In this document: positions 26,721-35,084 of the stretch, one piece after another
How the letters are laid out: each line of letters opens with the position of its first letter
Position numbering within the stretch: the first letter of the stretch is position 1
From: Micromonospora sp. CB01531
GTDB lineage: Bacteria > Actinomycetota > Actinomycetes > Mycobacteriales > Micromonosporaceae
Assembly (NCBI RefSeq): GCF_001905095.1
Contig: NZ_LWLS01000091.1
Location: 11,031 to 57,730 of the forward strand
Reading direction: 5' to 3'
Length of the DNA: 46,700 nucleotides
Made by a program: the position numbers and the translations under genes
Notes under the pieces: model-generated
What the model was told of the DNA's origin: nothing
Database searches by the model: none
Seen by the model: only the letters and a program-made list of their open reading frames with translations

Positions 26721-27200
26721 TTATCCGGCATCGATGAACAGACCGGCGTAGCGGTCCAGGTACAGCGGCCAGCCCTGGTCGTGAGCGACGCCGTCACGAA
26801 CCGACTCCCAGCCCGGACCGTGCCGGTCCAGGTTGCGGTGCTCCAACTCGACCCGGGTCCGCTGCGGTGTCTCGGCGACGAACCGGACCTCGACCTCGCT
26901 GGCGTTGTCCGGATCCTGTTCGACCTGCCATGCCGGGCTGATGTCCCAGCTGAACACGACCCGGTCCGGCGGCTCGAAGGCGAGGATTCGCGCCCAGGCG
27001 CACTCACTGCCGTCCTCGCCGCGGTCATAGATGTGCCCACCGACCTTCGGCTCGAACACAGTCTCCGCAATCGGCGACCCCAGCAGGTTGTGCTCCTTCG
27101 GCTTGAAGTCGCCAAACCGCTCCGTGAACACCGCGAACGCCCGTTCAACTGGCGCGTCGACCACGATCTGCCGCCGCACCACCGCATCCGTGCCACTCAT
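26721..27200 (-). CDS. SRPBCC (AHSA1-like) domain protein
   Basis: 159 residues. The whole length is one START/Bet v1-like fold of the AHSA1 type: RQIVVDAPVERAFAVFTERF at the first strand and helix, then FEPKVGGHIYDRGEDGSECA, WARILAFEPPDRVVFSWDI, and the C-terminal long helix region. This is the usual length. The ATG overlaps the stop of the ArsR gene (ATGA), a pairing found in many actinobacteria. The ligand is unknown. Expression is probably controlled by the ArsR protein through the operator at 27509-27542. Confidence 0.93.
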   Translation of the reverse strand: MSGTDAVVRRQIVVDAPVERAFAVFTERFGDFKPKEHNLLGSPIAETVFEPKVGGHIYDRGEDGSECAWARILAFEPPDRVVFSWDISPAWQVEQDPDNASEVEVRFVAETPQRTRVELEHRNLDRHGPGWESVRDGVAHDQGWPLYLDRYAGLFIDAG

Positions 27201-27520
27201 GATTCCTCCTCGTCAGGACGCTCGGTAACGTCCCTGAAGCCGTCCAACGCCCGGCTCCAGTAGGTGTCGAGCTGATCTCGTAACGCGGCCACCCCGGCGG
27301 GATTGAGTCGGTAGACACGCCGTGTGCCCGCCGTACGGTCCGTCACCAGGCCAGCGTCCTTCAGCACCCGCAGATGCTGCGACACCGCTGGCCGGCTGAC
27401 CGGCAGCACCGCGGCCAGCTCGCCGACCGCCCTTGGCTGCTCCGCGAGACACGCGATGATCGCCCGCCGCGTCGGGTCGCCCAGGGCGTCCCACCCATCC
27501 TCAATTCGGTAAGTGGCCAC
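27197..27520 (-). CDS. ArsR-family transcriptional regulator
   Basis: 107 residues from GTG 27520. The winged helix-turn-helix includes ALGDPTRRAIIACLAEQPRA, VSRPAVSQHLRVLKDAGLV and the wing AGTRRVYRLNP. No metal-binding Cys pair (ELCVCDL) is present, so it belongs to the metal-independent group usually coupled to SRPBCC genes. The GTG start is only 5 bases from the GGTAAG/CTTACC palindrome, so the transcript is probably leaderless or nearly so and the protein should repress itself. Confidence 0.94.
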   Translation of the reverse strand: MATYRIEDGWDALGDPTRRAIIACLAEQPRAVGELAAVLPVSRPAVSQHLRVLKDAGLVTDRTAGTRRVYRLNPAGVAALRDQLDTYWSRALDGFRDVTERPDEEES

Positions 27521-27542
27521 GAACGGTAAGCTACGACTTACC
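27509..27542. promoter_or_regulatory. ArsR operator with GGTAAG repeats
   Basis: GGTAAG (27525-27530) and CTTACC (27537-27542) form a 6-bp inverted repeat with a 6-base centre. A third GGTAAG lies at 27509-27514, in the first codons of the gene. The spacing (16 bases between direct copies) and position over the start fit an autoregulatory operator. Confidence 0.6.
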
Positions 27543-27753
27543 AGCAGGGTTCGTCAAGCTCCGCCATTTCTCAGAGCCTCCGAGGCGGCCAACGCCGGTA
27601 GCTCCGAGCGCCCGTGAGACGCAATCGTGGCTGGACAGCGGGATCATGACGGCGTAAGGCAGCACAGCCAGACTCCTGTTCGGCGCATCTGACCTTGGTC
27701 GACTGCTGTCACACCTGGAGCCTCATCATCATCGATCTCCGACCCGCGCGCAC

Positions 27754-27780
27754 CCACCCTGACCTGCAAGATCAGGGTGG
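27754..27780 (-). terminator. Terminator of the DUF6933 gene
   Basis: A 9-bp perfect stem (CCACCCTGA with TCAGGGTGG) has a 9-base loop and starts 7 bases past the stop at 27788. No T-run follows on the minus strand. Confidence 0.65.
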
Positions 27781-27787
27781 AAAAGCC

Positions 27788-28267
27788 TCATTGCACGAGG
27801 GCTGCGAGCTCCCGGTCGGGGCTGACATGGCGCCGGTAGAGCGGGCTGCAGGGTGTCGCGGCCAGCCGCACGGCGAGATCGAGAAGGTTCGGCTTGGCGG
27901 CGTCGCGCCAGGTGTCGGCGAGGAAGGCGAACTCGTTCATGATGCCGACGATGCTGCGATTGGCCGTCGGTGCGATCCGCCACTGGCGCATCTGGTCGAC
28001 CTCGGCGCAGATCATCAGGTCGGGCACGCTGTGGGCGGCGAGTACCTCGCCGACCTGGTCGGCGACCCGGGCGGGCATGGTGGCGGCCGGCGCGAGGGGC
28101 ATGAGCACCGGCAGCAGGGTGCGCTCGTTGACGAGCAGCGCGACCTGCGGTCGCCACGGCAACATGGTGGCGTACCAGTCGCCGAGCAACGTCGTGGACT
28201 CAGCCGTATGCGGGGCGGACAGGCCGATGCGTTGGCGCAGCTTCGCGGTTGCGCGCAGGATGAACAT
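27788..28267 (-). CDS. DUF6933-like protein
   Basis: 159 residues, one compact domain. The opening MFILRATAKLRQRIG and the LGDWYATMLPWRPQVALLVN and ERTLLPVLMPLAP stretches match the actinobacterial/proteobacterial DUF6933 family, of unknown function. The C-terminal half (NRSIVGIMNEFAFLADTW) is likewise typical. There is no signal peptide or membrane segment, so it is cytoplasmic. It is monocistronic, with a good terminator downstream. The family call is from memory of the conserved pattern. Confidence 0.8.
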   Translation of the reverse strand: MFILRATAKLRQRIGLSAPHTAESTTLLGDWYATMLPWRPQVALLVNERTLLPVLMPLAPAATMPARVADQVGEVLAAHSVPDLMICAEVDQMRQWRIAPTANRSIVGIMNEFAFLADTWRDAAKPNLLDLAVRLAATPCSPLYRRHVSPDRELAALVQ

Positions 28268-28344
28268 GCGCCCATCCTGCCTTCTGCGCGTCCGCTTTCG
28301 GTGCCGTCCGTGTCACCCGACGGCTTACGCGGCACGTCCGGCGT

Positions 28345-28737
28345 GAGTCGGTAATTGCGTCCTTCGTCGAGCTGGGCATGGAGTTGGAGGGCAAGACGCC
28401 AGTCGAGGGACGCTGGGTGGAGCGGGTCATCGGGATCGACGACGTCCGACAGGACATCGCGATGCTGCGGACCCCGGACGACCACGGCCGAATCGAGCTG
28501 GCGATGTTCCCCGCGCCGAAGGCGATCAGCGCCGAGCCGAAGGACGCACCGGCGAACACGCTGGGCATTCGTCGCATCATGTTCGCCGTTGACGACATCG
28601 AGGACGTCGTTGCCCGCCTGCGCACCCACGGCGCCGAACTCGTCGGCGAGCTGGCGCAGTACGAGGACATCTATCGGCTCTGCTACGTCCGCGGCCCCGA
28701 GGGCATCGTCGTCGGACTGGCCGAACAGCTCAGCTGA
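28345..28737 (+). pseudogene. VOC/glyoxalase-family protein, N-terminally truncated
   Basis: The homologous frame is readable from about 28345 (ESVIASFVELGMELEGKTPV) to the TGA at 28737, but no start codon precedes the first ATG at 28378. Family members begin about 15-20 residues earlier with the beta1 strand that carries the first metal ligand. The rest is intact: VIGIDDVRQDIAMLRTPD, IRRIMFAVDDIEDVVARL and YVRGPEGIVVGLAE. Translation from 28378 would give 119 residues lacking one beta strand. It is therefore probably a remnant, although a non-standard start cannot be excluded. Confidence 0.7.
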
Positions 28738-29088
28738 AGGCCGCCGAAGGGACCGCGTACCCAATTTGCCGCCCGACCGCCGATCGGCCAAGGCCACCAC
28801 CTGAGAAGCCCTCGACGGCGGACTACCTTGGCGATGAGATCGAGCAGGCACTGCGGGCCGTGGGCTGGACCCCTCGCGGCGCCGATCCGGCTGTGCTCAT
28901 GTCCGCAGTCAGGCAACAACGATCCGGGGTCGGCTGGCGCGCCATCATTGCCGAGCGCTGTCGGCGGCTACTTATGCGTGAACCTGATTCTGCCGCGACT
29001 TCCTGGCTGCCGCGCCGCAGGCGCTCGTAGGCGCAGTGCCCGATCGGGGCTTTGTGGCGGTCGTTGCGACCGACCACGAGGCCCCGAG
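28738..29088. other. Intergenic with a possible coding remnant
   Basis: A plus-strand frame from about 28836 to a TAG at 29030 reads DEIEQALRAVGWTPRGADP and VGWRAIIAERCRRLL. This looks protein-like but has no start codon or ribosome-binding site. No family was recognised. Nothing else is visible. Confidence 0.35.
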
Positions 29089-29883
29089 TCACGCGTCGCG
29101 CAGCTGCAGCGAGAGCAGGCCCGCCAGCAGGGCGCCCGCGGCCCACAGGGCCAGGACGCCCAGGCCCTGCCACGGTCCGATTGTCGGCGAGTCCAGCGCC
29201 GTCGTCGCCTGGATCTTCAGGCCGGCGATCATCGGCGAGACCCGCTCGATCCGCGTCAGCCACCGAGGGTCCGTGACGACCGCCGTCAGGATCGGCGCGA
29301 CGTACAGCAGGATGAGCATCGTGGCGACCGACCCGGCGGTGTCGCGCAGCATCGCGGCGACGCCGTAGCTCAGCAGCGCTACCAGGGCGAGGTAAAGCAC
29401 TGTGCCGTACACCGCCCGCAGCGTCGGCTCGTCCCGGAGCGAAAGGCCCTGGTAACCGTTGGCGGCGCTGAACGCAGTGCCGGGTAGGACCTGCCGGGCG
29501 AACAGCAGCGAGCCGAGGACGCCGAGCGAGCCGATGACGACCACCACCCCGGTGAGGACGGCCGCCTTGCTCAGGTACAGCCGCCACCGGCGCGGTACCG
29601 CCATCAGGGACACGCCGATCGAGCGCGTGCCGTACTCCTCGCTCATCACGAGAACGGCGAGCACGACCACGAGGGCCTGGCCGTACTGGGCACCGGTAAG
29701 GCTGAGCTTCGGCAGGTCATCGAGGCAGGGCGACGGTACCGGGCAGGTGCGGTTGCTGGCCGCGTTCGTGACCATCGCGCTGATGCCGGCGGTGACGGCG
29801 ACGGCGGTGAACAGCAGCCACGGCGTGCTCACCACCGTCCGTAGCTTCGTCCACTCCGCGCGGATCGCGTACACGGTGCTCAC
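29089..29883 (-). CDS. ABC-2 type transporter permease 2
   Basis: 264 residues from a GTG that overlaps the previous stop (GTGA, 29880-29883), with CGGAGGG just upstream. The frame stays open far upstream, but that part is the antisense-like shadow of permease 1. It begins AIRAEWTKLRTVVSTPW, the EWTKL signature of actinobacterial ABC-2 permeases, and has six hydrophobic segments. A polar extracytoplasmic loop with two Cys (RTCPVPSPCLDDLP) follows TM1. It is probably the second half of a heterodimeric exporter with permease 1 and the ATPase. Confidence 0.9.
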   Translation of the reverse strand: MSTVYAIRAEWTKLRTVVSTPWLLFTAVAVTAGISAMVTNAASNRTCPVPSPCLDDLPKLSLTGAQYGQALVVVLAVLVMSEEYGTRSIGVSLMAVPRRWRLYLSKAAVLTGVVVVIGSLGVLGSLLFARQVLPGTAFSAANGYQGLSLRDEPTLRAVYGTVLYLALVALLSYGVAAMLRDTAGSVATMLILLYVAPILTAVVTDPRWLTRIERVSPMIAGLKIQATTALDSPTIGPWQGLGVLALWAAGALLAGLLSLQLRDA

Positions 29884-31517
29884 GCATCCCTCCGGCGCAG
29901 CAGCCAGAGCGCCACGGCCATCGTCACCAGCGCGTACCCGCAGACGACCGCGAACCCGGCCCACGGCTGGTCGTAGACGCAGCCGTTCTCGGGTATACAG
30001 ATCCGCGGCACCTGTTCGTAGTGCGGGACCGTCTGCTGGACCGAGAACCCGGCAGGCGGGGTGAGCCGCATCAGCCACTGCCCGGCCGCCGTCGGCAGAG
30101 CACCGGCGAGGAGCTGCGGCAGGATGATGAGCACGATGACGATGGCGACCGCGCCCGCGGCGCGACGCAGCACCGTGCCGAGGGCCAGGCTGAACACCGC
30201 GATCGCGGCCAGCACGCCGGCGGTGCCGACGATCGCCCGCAGGACCGTGGGGTCGATCAGTGACCAGTCCGGGTAGACAGGGGGCAGGAAGCCGTTGTCG
30301 CGTGTGATCGGCAGGGTGATGAGCAGCGCGGCGACACCCGCCACCAGCCCGATGACAAACGTGACCGCGCCAACGACCATCGCCTTGGCCACCAGAACCC
30401 GCCCCCGTCTGGGGCTTGCCGTGAACGTCGTGCGGAGCATGCCGCGCCGGTACTCGGTGGTGACGAACAGGACCGCCACCGCGACGAGCGCCATCAGTCC
30501 GGCGTACGCGCCAGTGAGGCCCAGCTTGATGACGTCCTCCGACTTCGTTCGCGGCGCGATGTCGCCGACACCGACCAGCGTGAGCCGGTCCCCCGCCCAT
30601 TCGGCGGCGGGCGGCCCGGCCTGCGGTGTCTTGTCCGGCCGCGCGCCAGCGGGCAGCGGCGGACCCGACTGACCAGCTTCGTCGTTGACCTCGTCGTCCC
30701 GCCAGCCGTCCTGCGGCTCGCCGGACGCGGCGCCCGTGGCTCTGGCCGGCTCCAGCGTGGGCCGTTCGAATACCGCTCGGGTCGTGGTCGGGTACCGCTC
30801 GAACTGGACGGTGCCGAACTGCCGTTCCCCCATCAGGATTCCGGCCGGCGAGGCGACGAACGGCCCGACCTCGACGGTCTGCGGCAGGTCCGGGACGGTG
30901 ACGGTGCCGGCGGGTGTCCAGGAGACTCCGTCTGATGACTGGAAGGCGCTGATCGTCGAGCCGGCGCGAGTGAGCCTGAGCCAGGTCGGTGCGCCGACGG
31001 CTGGGCCGGCGATGTCGGTCGTGAAGTTCGACTGCAGCCGGACGCCGTGCCCGGGGGTGACCATCACTGCGGCGTAACGCGAGCCAGGCCGCAGGCCGTC
31101 CTTGACCATCAGCCCGGCCTTCGACCACACGGTGCGTTCGACGTCCTGCGTCCGTCCGTCGCCGCCATCCTGCTGCGGCACGCTCAACTCGAGCCTTGTT
31201 GAGGCGACCCGGGTCGTCACGCTGCCGTCGCCGGTGAGTGGGCGGTGGACGAAATGGAACCGGTCCTGCACCCAGGTGCCGTCCGGGCCGCTGACGGTCG
31301 AGTCGGGGTTGCCGGCTTGGCTGCTCGCGGCGGACAGGAGGCCGACGAGGATGATCAACACGGGCGCGGTGAGCAGGGCGACGGTCCAGCGGCTGACCGA
31401 CCGCAGCTTCGTCCACTCCGACAGCAGAAGCCAACCGAAGCCGGGGCGGCCGGCGGCCGGCAGCGGACCGGCGGTTCTGGTGGTGCGGTGCGTGGTGGCA
31501 GTCACCGGGCCGTTCAC
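29880..31517 (-). CDS. ABC-2 permease with inserted LamG-like extracytoplasmic domain
   Basis: 545 residues. The GTG at 31517 overlaps the ATPase stop (GTGA); a second GTG at 31505 is an alternative. SEWTKLRSVSRW leads into TM1 (about 45-63). The large extracytoplasmic segment (about 70-440) includes a beta-sandwich of roughly 170 residues (82-250). That domain reads VQDRFHFVHRPLTGDGSV, WSKAGLMVKDGLRPGSRYAA, LRLTRAGSTISAFQSSDGVS and VGPFVAS, the pattern of DUF1349/laminin-G-3 carbohydrate-binding domains. A Pro/Ala-rich linker follows, then about five more TM segments from FVTTEYRRGMLRTTF on. This suggests the exporter contacts a glycan or an envelope surface. Confidence 0.88.
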   Translation of the reverse strand: MNGPVTATTHRTTRTAGPLPAAGRPGFGWLLLSEWTKLRSVSRWTVALLTAPVLIILVGLLSAASSQAGNPDSTVSGPDGTWVQDRFHFVHRPLTGDGSVTTRVASTRLELSVPQQDGGDGRTQDVERTVWSKAGLMVKDGLRPGSRYAAVMVTPGHGVRLQSNFTTDIAGPAVGAPTWLRLTRAGSTISAFQSSDGVSWTPAGTVTVPDLPQTVEVGPFVASPAGILMGERQFGTVQFERYPTTTRAVFERPTLEPARATGAASGEPQDGWRDDEVNDEAGQSGPPLPAGARPDKTPQAGPPAAEWAGDRLTLVGVGDIAPRTKSEDVIKLGLTGAYAGLMALVAVAVLFVTTEYRRGMLRTTFTASPRRGRVLVAKAMVVGAVTFVIGLVAGVAALLITLPITRDNGFLPPVYPDWSLIDPTVLRAIVGTAGVLAAIAVFSLALGTVLRRAAGAVAIVIVLIILPQLLAGALPTAAGQWLMRLTPPAGFSVQQTVPHYEQVPRICIPENGCVYDQPWAGFAVVCGYALVTMAVALWLLRRRDA

Positions 31518-32461
31518 CCCTCGCGCCCGGCAGCAGCGCCGAACTCGACCGCGTCGCGGGTCAGCTCCATGTACGCCTCCTCGAGGGAGGCCCGGTGCGC
31601 GGACACGCCGGTAAACGCCACCCCGTCTCGGGTGAGCAGCTCGATGACGTGCTCGACGGGCAGGCCGGAGACGGTCACCGTCTCGCCGTCGGTGATGGTG
31701 GCCAGCGCGCCCGCGTTGGCGAGGGTCGTCATCGCCTCGGTGCGCATGCCCGTACGGACGGCGACCCGGTCCCCGGACGCGGTGGTGACCAGCTCCCGGA
31801 CGCTCGTGTCGGCTAGGAGCCGGCCGCGGCCGATGACCAGCAGGTGATCGGCGGTGTCCTCCAGTTCGCTCATCAGGTGGCTGGAGACCAGGACCGCTCG
31901 GCCCTCGCCGGCCAGGGACCGCAGCAGGCTGCGGATCCACTGGATGCCCTCGATGTCCAGGCCGTTGATCGGCTCGTCGAAGATGACCACCGCCGGGTCT
32001 CCCAGCAGTGCCGCGGCGATGCCGAGCCGCTGCCGCATGCCGAGGGAGAACCCGCCCACGTTGCGCTTCGCGACCGTCGCGAGCCCGGCGAGGTCGAGGA
32101 CCTCGTCGACGCGACGGCGCGGGATCGCGTTGGACTGGGCGAGCCAGAGCAGGTGGTTGCGGGCGCTGCGACCCGGGTGCACGGCGGCGGCGTCAAGCAG
32201 CGCGCCGACCGTGCGCAGCGGCCGGTCCAGCACCCGGTACGGCCGGCCGCCGACCAGCGCGCTGCCCTCGTCGGCCGCGTCGAGCCCGAGGATGATCCGC
32301 ATCGTGGTGGACTTGCCGGCGCCGTTCGGCCCGACGAACCCGGTCACCATGCCGGGCTCGACGGTGAACGACAGATCGTCGACGGCCACCGTCGAGCGGT
32401 ACCGCTTGCGCAGCCCGCGTACCTCGATCGTCACGCCGCTGCGTGGGGGAGATTCGGTCAT
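31514..32461 (-). CDS. ABC-2 type transporter ATPase
   Basis: 315 residues. Walker A is GPNGAGKST (44-52), the signature is in FSLGMRQRLG, Walker B is VVIFDEP and the switch His is in VLVSSHLMSELE. The C-terminal extension (about 225-315) with AHRASLEEAYMELT is typical of DrrA/NatA-type exporters. The start is ATG 32461. It is divergent from a NarL-type two-component system with about 155 bases between, an arrangement seen in antibiotic-responsive detoxification modules. Its stop overlaps the permease 1 start, so the three genes form a coupled operon. Confidence 0.95.
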   Translation of the reverse strand: MTESPPRSGVTIEVRGLRKRYRSTVAVDDLSFTVEPGMVTGFVGPNGAGKSTTMRIILGLDAADEGSALVGGRPYRVLDRPLRTVGALLDAAAVHPGRSARNHLLWLAQSNAIPRRRVDEVLDLAGLATVAKRNVGGFSLGMRQRLGIAAALLGDPAVVIFDEPINGLDIEGIQWIRSLLRSLAGEGRAVLVSSHLMSELEDTADHLLVIGRGRLLADTSVRELVTTASGDRVAVRTGMRTEAMTTLANAGALATITDGETVTVSGLPVEHVIELLTRDGVAFTGVSAHRASLEEAYMELTRDAVEFGAAAGREG

Positions 32462-32551
32462 GGCAGCGACGCTAGGCGGCCGGCGACGCCCGGTCGTCCC
32501 GCTGCGGGGCCGTCTTTGGCGCAGGGCTCCGGGTTACGCCGCGTGCGTCAG

Positions 32552-32583
32552 GTCCCCAGCATGGGGGACGGTCACCGGGGGAC
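32552..32583. promoter_or_regulatory. Inverted repeat between ABC operon and two-component system
   Basis: GTCCCC-AGCATG-GGGGAC (32552-32569) is followed by another GGGGGAC at 32577-32583. It lies in the divergent region between starts at 32461 (minus) and 32617 (plus). It is a candidate site for the NarL-type regulator encoded at 33900. Confidence 0.45.
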
Positions 32584-32616
32584 GCGGCGGACCGGCCCTG
32601 GCGGGAGAATGGCGGC

Positions 32617-33903
32617 ATGGAGGGGGATGCGCACGGCCGGTCGGCCGCCGCCGTTGGAGCGTTCGTCGGACGGGTCACCGACCTGCCCGAGCTGCCAGCG
32701 GTCGCCGCGGCGCTCCTCGGGTTCGCCGCGATGGTGGAGACCGTCCTGCTCGGCGTGGTCTCCGGTGCCCTGCTGCCGGCCGCGCTGTTCCTCGCCGTCT
32801 GCGCCGCCGCGCCGGTGGCGCAGCTGCGGACCCAGCCGGTGTGGGCCGCGGCGACCACGACAGCGGCGACGGCGCTTACGCTCGCGCTGTACCCCCGGCC
32901 GCCGATCGCGGTGCTCGTCGCCGAGCTCACCGCGCTCTGCCTGGTGGGGCGCCGCCGCCGGGCCACCGTGGCAGGCTGGTTCGTGCTGCCGTTCGTGGTC
33001 TACGCGATTCTCGGCCCGCCCGGTGGCGGCCTGGACGGGCGGATGTTCGCGCTCGCCGTCGCGGCGGCGACCGTCGGGGCGGCCGGCGTCGGTGTCGCGG
33101 TGCGGGCCCGCGCAGAGGCCGCAGCCCACGACGAGTCCCGCCAGACGATGGCGAAGACCCTGCTCGCGTACGCGGCGCGGGGCGAACGCGCCCGGATCGC
33201 CCGCGAGTTGCACGACGTCGTGGCCCACCACATCTCGATGATCGCGGTGCAGGCGGAGACGGCCCGGCTGACCACGCCCGGCCTACCACCGGACGGGGCG
33301 AAGCGCCTGCTCGCGATCGGCGACACGGCGCGGGCCGCGCTCACCGAGATGCGCCGGCTCCTTGGGGTCCTGCGCGAGGACGTCGAGGAGTCCGCCGGGA
33401 CGAGACCGGCCCGTGCCCCACAGCCCGGCCTGCGGCAGCTCACCGAGCTGCTCGACGAGGTGCGCGACTCGACCGGGGCGGGCACGCGGCTGCTCGTGCG
33501 CGGCCAGATCGTCCCGCTCGATCCGGGCGTGCAGCTCACCACGTACCGGATCGTCCAGGAGGCGCTGACCAACGTCCGCCGGCACGCCCCAGGCGCCGCG
33601 GTCGACGTCGAGCTGACGTACGCGAGGGACGCCCTGCGCGTGCGCGTCCGCGACAACGGTCCCGGACCGGTCCCCGGGCAGCTCTCCGGCGCCGGACACG
33701 GGCTGCTCGGCATGTGCGAGCGGGTCGCCACCCTGGGCGGCGAGCTGTGGACCGGCCCCGCGCCGGGCGGCGGCTTCCTGGTCGACGCGGTGCTGCCCCT
33801 CCCCGAGGAGGCACCGTCGGCGACGCCGGTCCCGGCCGGACCCGATGGCCACCATTGTGCCGGAACCCTCGTCGGGACGAGCGAAACTATGGTGGAGCGA
33901 TGA
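32617..33903 (+). CDS. DesK/NarX-like sensor histidine kinase
   Basis: 428 residues; GGGAG lies upstream of the ATG. There are four or five N-terminal membrane segments (about 28-160) with very short loops, then a dimerisation helix with H199 in RARIARELHDVVAHHISM (HisKA_3). The HATPase_c domain has TYRIVQEALTNVRRHA, RVRDNGPGP and GHGLLGMCERV. The long, low-complexity tail after VLPLPEEAP is unusual but still in frame. The stop overlaps the regulator ATG (ATGA). With the divergent ABC-2 exporter it probably forms a sense-and-export unit. Confidence 0.94.
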   Translation: MEGDAHGRSAAAVGAFVGRVTDLPELPAVAAALLGFAAMVETVLLGVVSGALLPAALFLAVCAAAPVAQLRTQPVWAAATTTAATALTLALYPRPPIAVLVAELTALCLVGRRRRATVAGWFVLPFVVYAILGPPGGGLDGRMFALAVAAATVGAAGVGVAVRARAEAAAHDESRQTMAKTLLAYAARGERARIARELHDVVAHHISMIAVQAETARLTTPGLPPDGAKRLLAIGDTARAALTEMRRLLGVLREDVEESAGTRPARAPQPGLRQLTELLDEVRDSTGAGTRLLVRGQIVPLDPGVQLTTYRIVQEALTNVRRHAPGAAVDVELTYARDALRVRVRDNGPGPVPGQLSGAGHGLLGMCERVATLGGELWTGPAPGGGFLVDAVLPLPEEAPSATPVPAGPDGHHCAGTLVGTSETMVER

Positions 33904-34577
33904 GCGAGCCGGTGCGGGTCGTCGTCGCCGACGATCAGGAGGTCGTCCGGGCCGGCTTCGCCGCGCTCCTCGACACGCAGCCGGACCTCACCGTGGTCGG
34001 CAGCGCCGCCGACGGTGCCGAGGCGGTGCGGGTCTGCCGCGAGCAGCGGCCCGACGTGGTTCTCATGGATGTGCGGATGCCGGTGATGGACGGCATCGAG
34101 GCGACCCGGCACCTCGTCGCCGACGGTGGCCCGCGGATCCTCATCCTCACCACGTTCGACCTGGACGAGCACGTCTACGACGCCCTCGGCGCCGGGGCGA
34201 GCGGCTTCCTCCTCAAGGACGTCACCGCCGAGCGGCTGTTCGACGCTGTCCGGGTCGTCGCGGCCGGCGAGGCGCTCCTCGCGCCGACGGTGACCCGGCG
34301 GCTGATCGGCGAGTTCGCGCGGCTGCGCCCGAGCCCGCCCCGGCATCCTTTCCCGCTCGGCGTGCTCACCCCGCGGGAGACCGAGGTGCTGCGGCTCGTC
34401 GCCGAGGGCCTGTCCAACCCGGAGATCGCCGAGCGGCTCGTGGTCAGTGACGAGACGGTGAAGACGCACGTGAGCCGGCTGCTGGGCAAGCTCGGCCTGC
34501 GGGACCGGACGCAGGCGGTCGTCGTCGCCTACGAGACCGGGCTGGTCGTCCCGCGTGGCAACCGGGGCAGACCATGA
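33900..34577 (+). CDS. NarL/FixJ-family response regulator
   Basis: 225 residues from the ATG overlapping the kinase stop. The frame is open much further upstream, but that part is out of phase with the kinase and not homologous. The receiver has DD 11-12, D57 in VVLMDVRMPVMDGIEATR, Thr in ILTTFDLDEHV and Lys in FLLKDVTAE. A LuxR-type HTH is at about 155-215 (LTPRETEVLRLVAEGLSN). The C-terminus overlaps the next gene by ATGA, so a third protein is co-translated with this pair. Confidence 0.95.
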   Translation: MSEPVRVVVADDQEVVRAGFAALLDTQPDLTVVGSAADGAEAVRVCREQRPDVVLMDVRMPVMDGIEATRHLVADGGPRILILTTFDLDEHVYDALGAGASGFLLKDVTAERLFDAVRVVAAGEALLAPTVTRRLIGEFARLRPSPPRHPFPLGVLTPRETEVLRLVAEGLSNPEIAERLVVSDETVKTHVSRLLGKLGLRDRTQAVVVAYETGLVVPRGNRGRP

Positions 34578-35071
34578 ACGACGACGAGCTCGCCGCCTCG
34601 CTGGCGGCGTACCTGGGCCGGCTCACGTTCGTGGACCGGTCGACGGACGAGGTCACCGCGCTGCTTGTCGACGCGGTCGCCGCCTGGGGTGAGTCCCAGG
34701 GCTTCCGGGTGTATCGGCGCGCCACGAGCGTCGTCCCGCTGCCCGCCCCGTACCAGCACCGGCACTCGATCGTGGACGTCGCCTGCGCCCGCCCGGCCGG
34801 CCGGCCCATCGTGATCGAGGTGGACCGCACCGATCGCCGGCGCACTGTGGAGAAGCTGCTCGCCGAGGCCGGCGCCGGCCGGGTCGCGCTCTGGGTACGC
34901 TGGGGGCCGGGGCCGTTCGCCGCACCGCCCACGCCGATCCGCCTCGTCACCTGCGAGGTCGCCGTACGCAACCACCGGCACTCGCAACTGTCGGCCCCCC
35001 CGGCACCGCAGCACTCCGCGCCCGGCCGGCGCAGCGGCCAGCCGGTCGAGCTGCCGTTCACCGCAGACTGA
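34574..35071 (+). CDS. Unknown protein coupled to the two-component system
   Basis: 165 residues; its ATG overlaps the regulator stop (34574-34577). A predicted alpha/beta core includes LVDAVAAWGESQGFRVYRRA, YQHRHSIVDVACARPAGRP, IVIEVDRTDRRRTVEKLL and AGRVALWVRWG. The D-x(10-15)-(E)xD pattern recalls PD-(D/E)XK nuclease-like folds, but with Asp in place of the catalytic Lys. It could therefore be an inactive or unrelated fold. The C-terminal 35 residues are low complexity. No family name is known to me. Tight coupling to a signalling pair suggests a role in that response. Confidence 0.8.
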   Translation: MNDDELAASLAAYLGRLTFVDRSTDEVTALLVDAVAAWGESQGFRVYRRATSVVPLPAPYQHRHSIVDVACARPAGRPIVIEVDRTDRRRTVEKLLAEAGAGRVALWVRWGPGPFAAPPTPIRLVTCEVAVRNHRHSQLSAPPAPQHSAPGRRSGQPVELPFTAD

Positions 35072-35084
35072 GCTTCATGCCCTC

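Noticed and set aside
29884..31434. Open frame continuing upstream of ABC permease 2
   Set aside because: The sequence is low-complexity Arg/Gly and overlaps permease 1; the GTGA-coupled start with a ribosome-binding site fits better.
31854..33899. Very long open frame upstream of and in phase with the response regulator at 33900
   Set aside because: It overlaps the ABC ATPase and kinase genes, is Arg/Pro-rich with no domain, and is a shadow of GC-rich codon usage.
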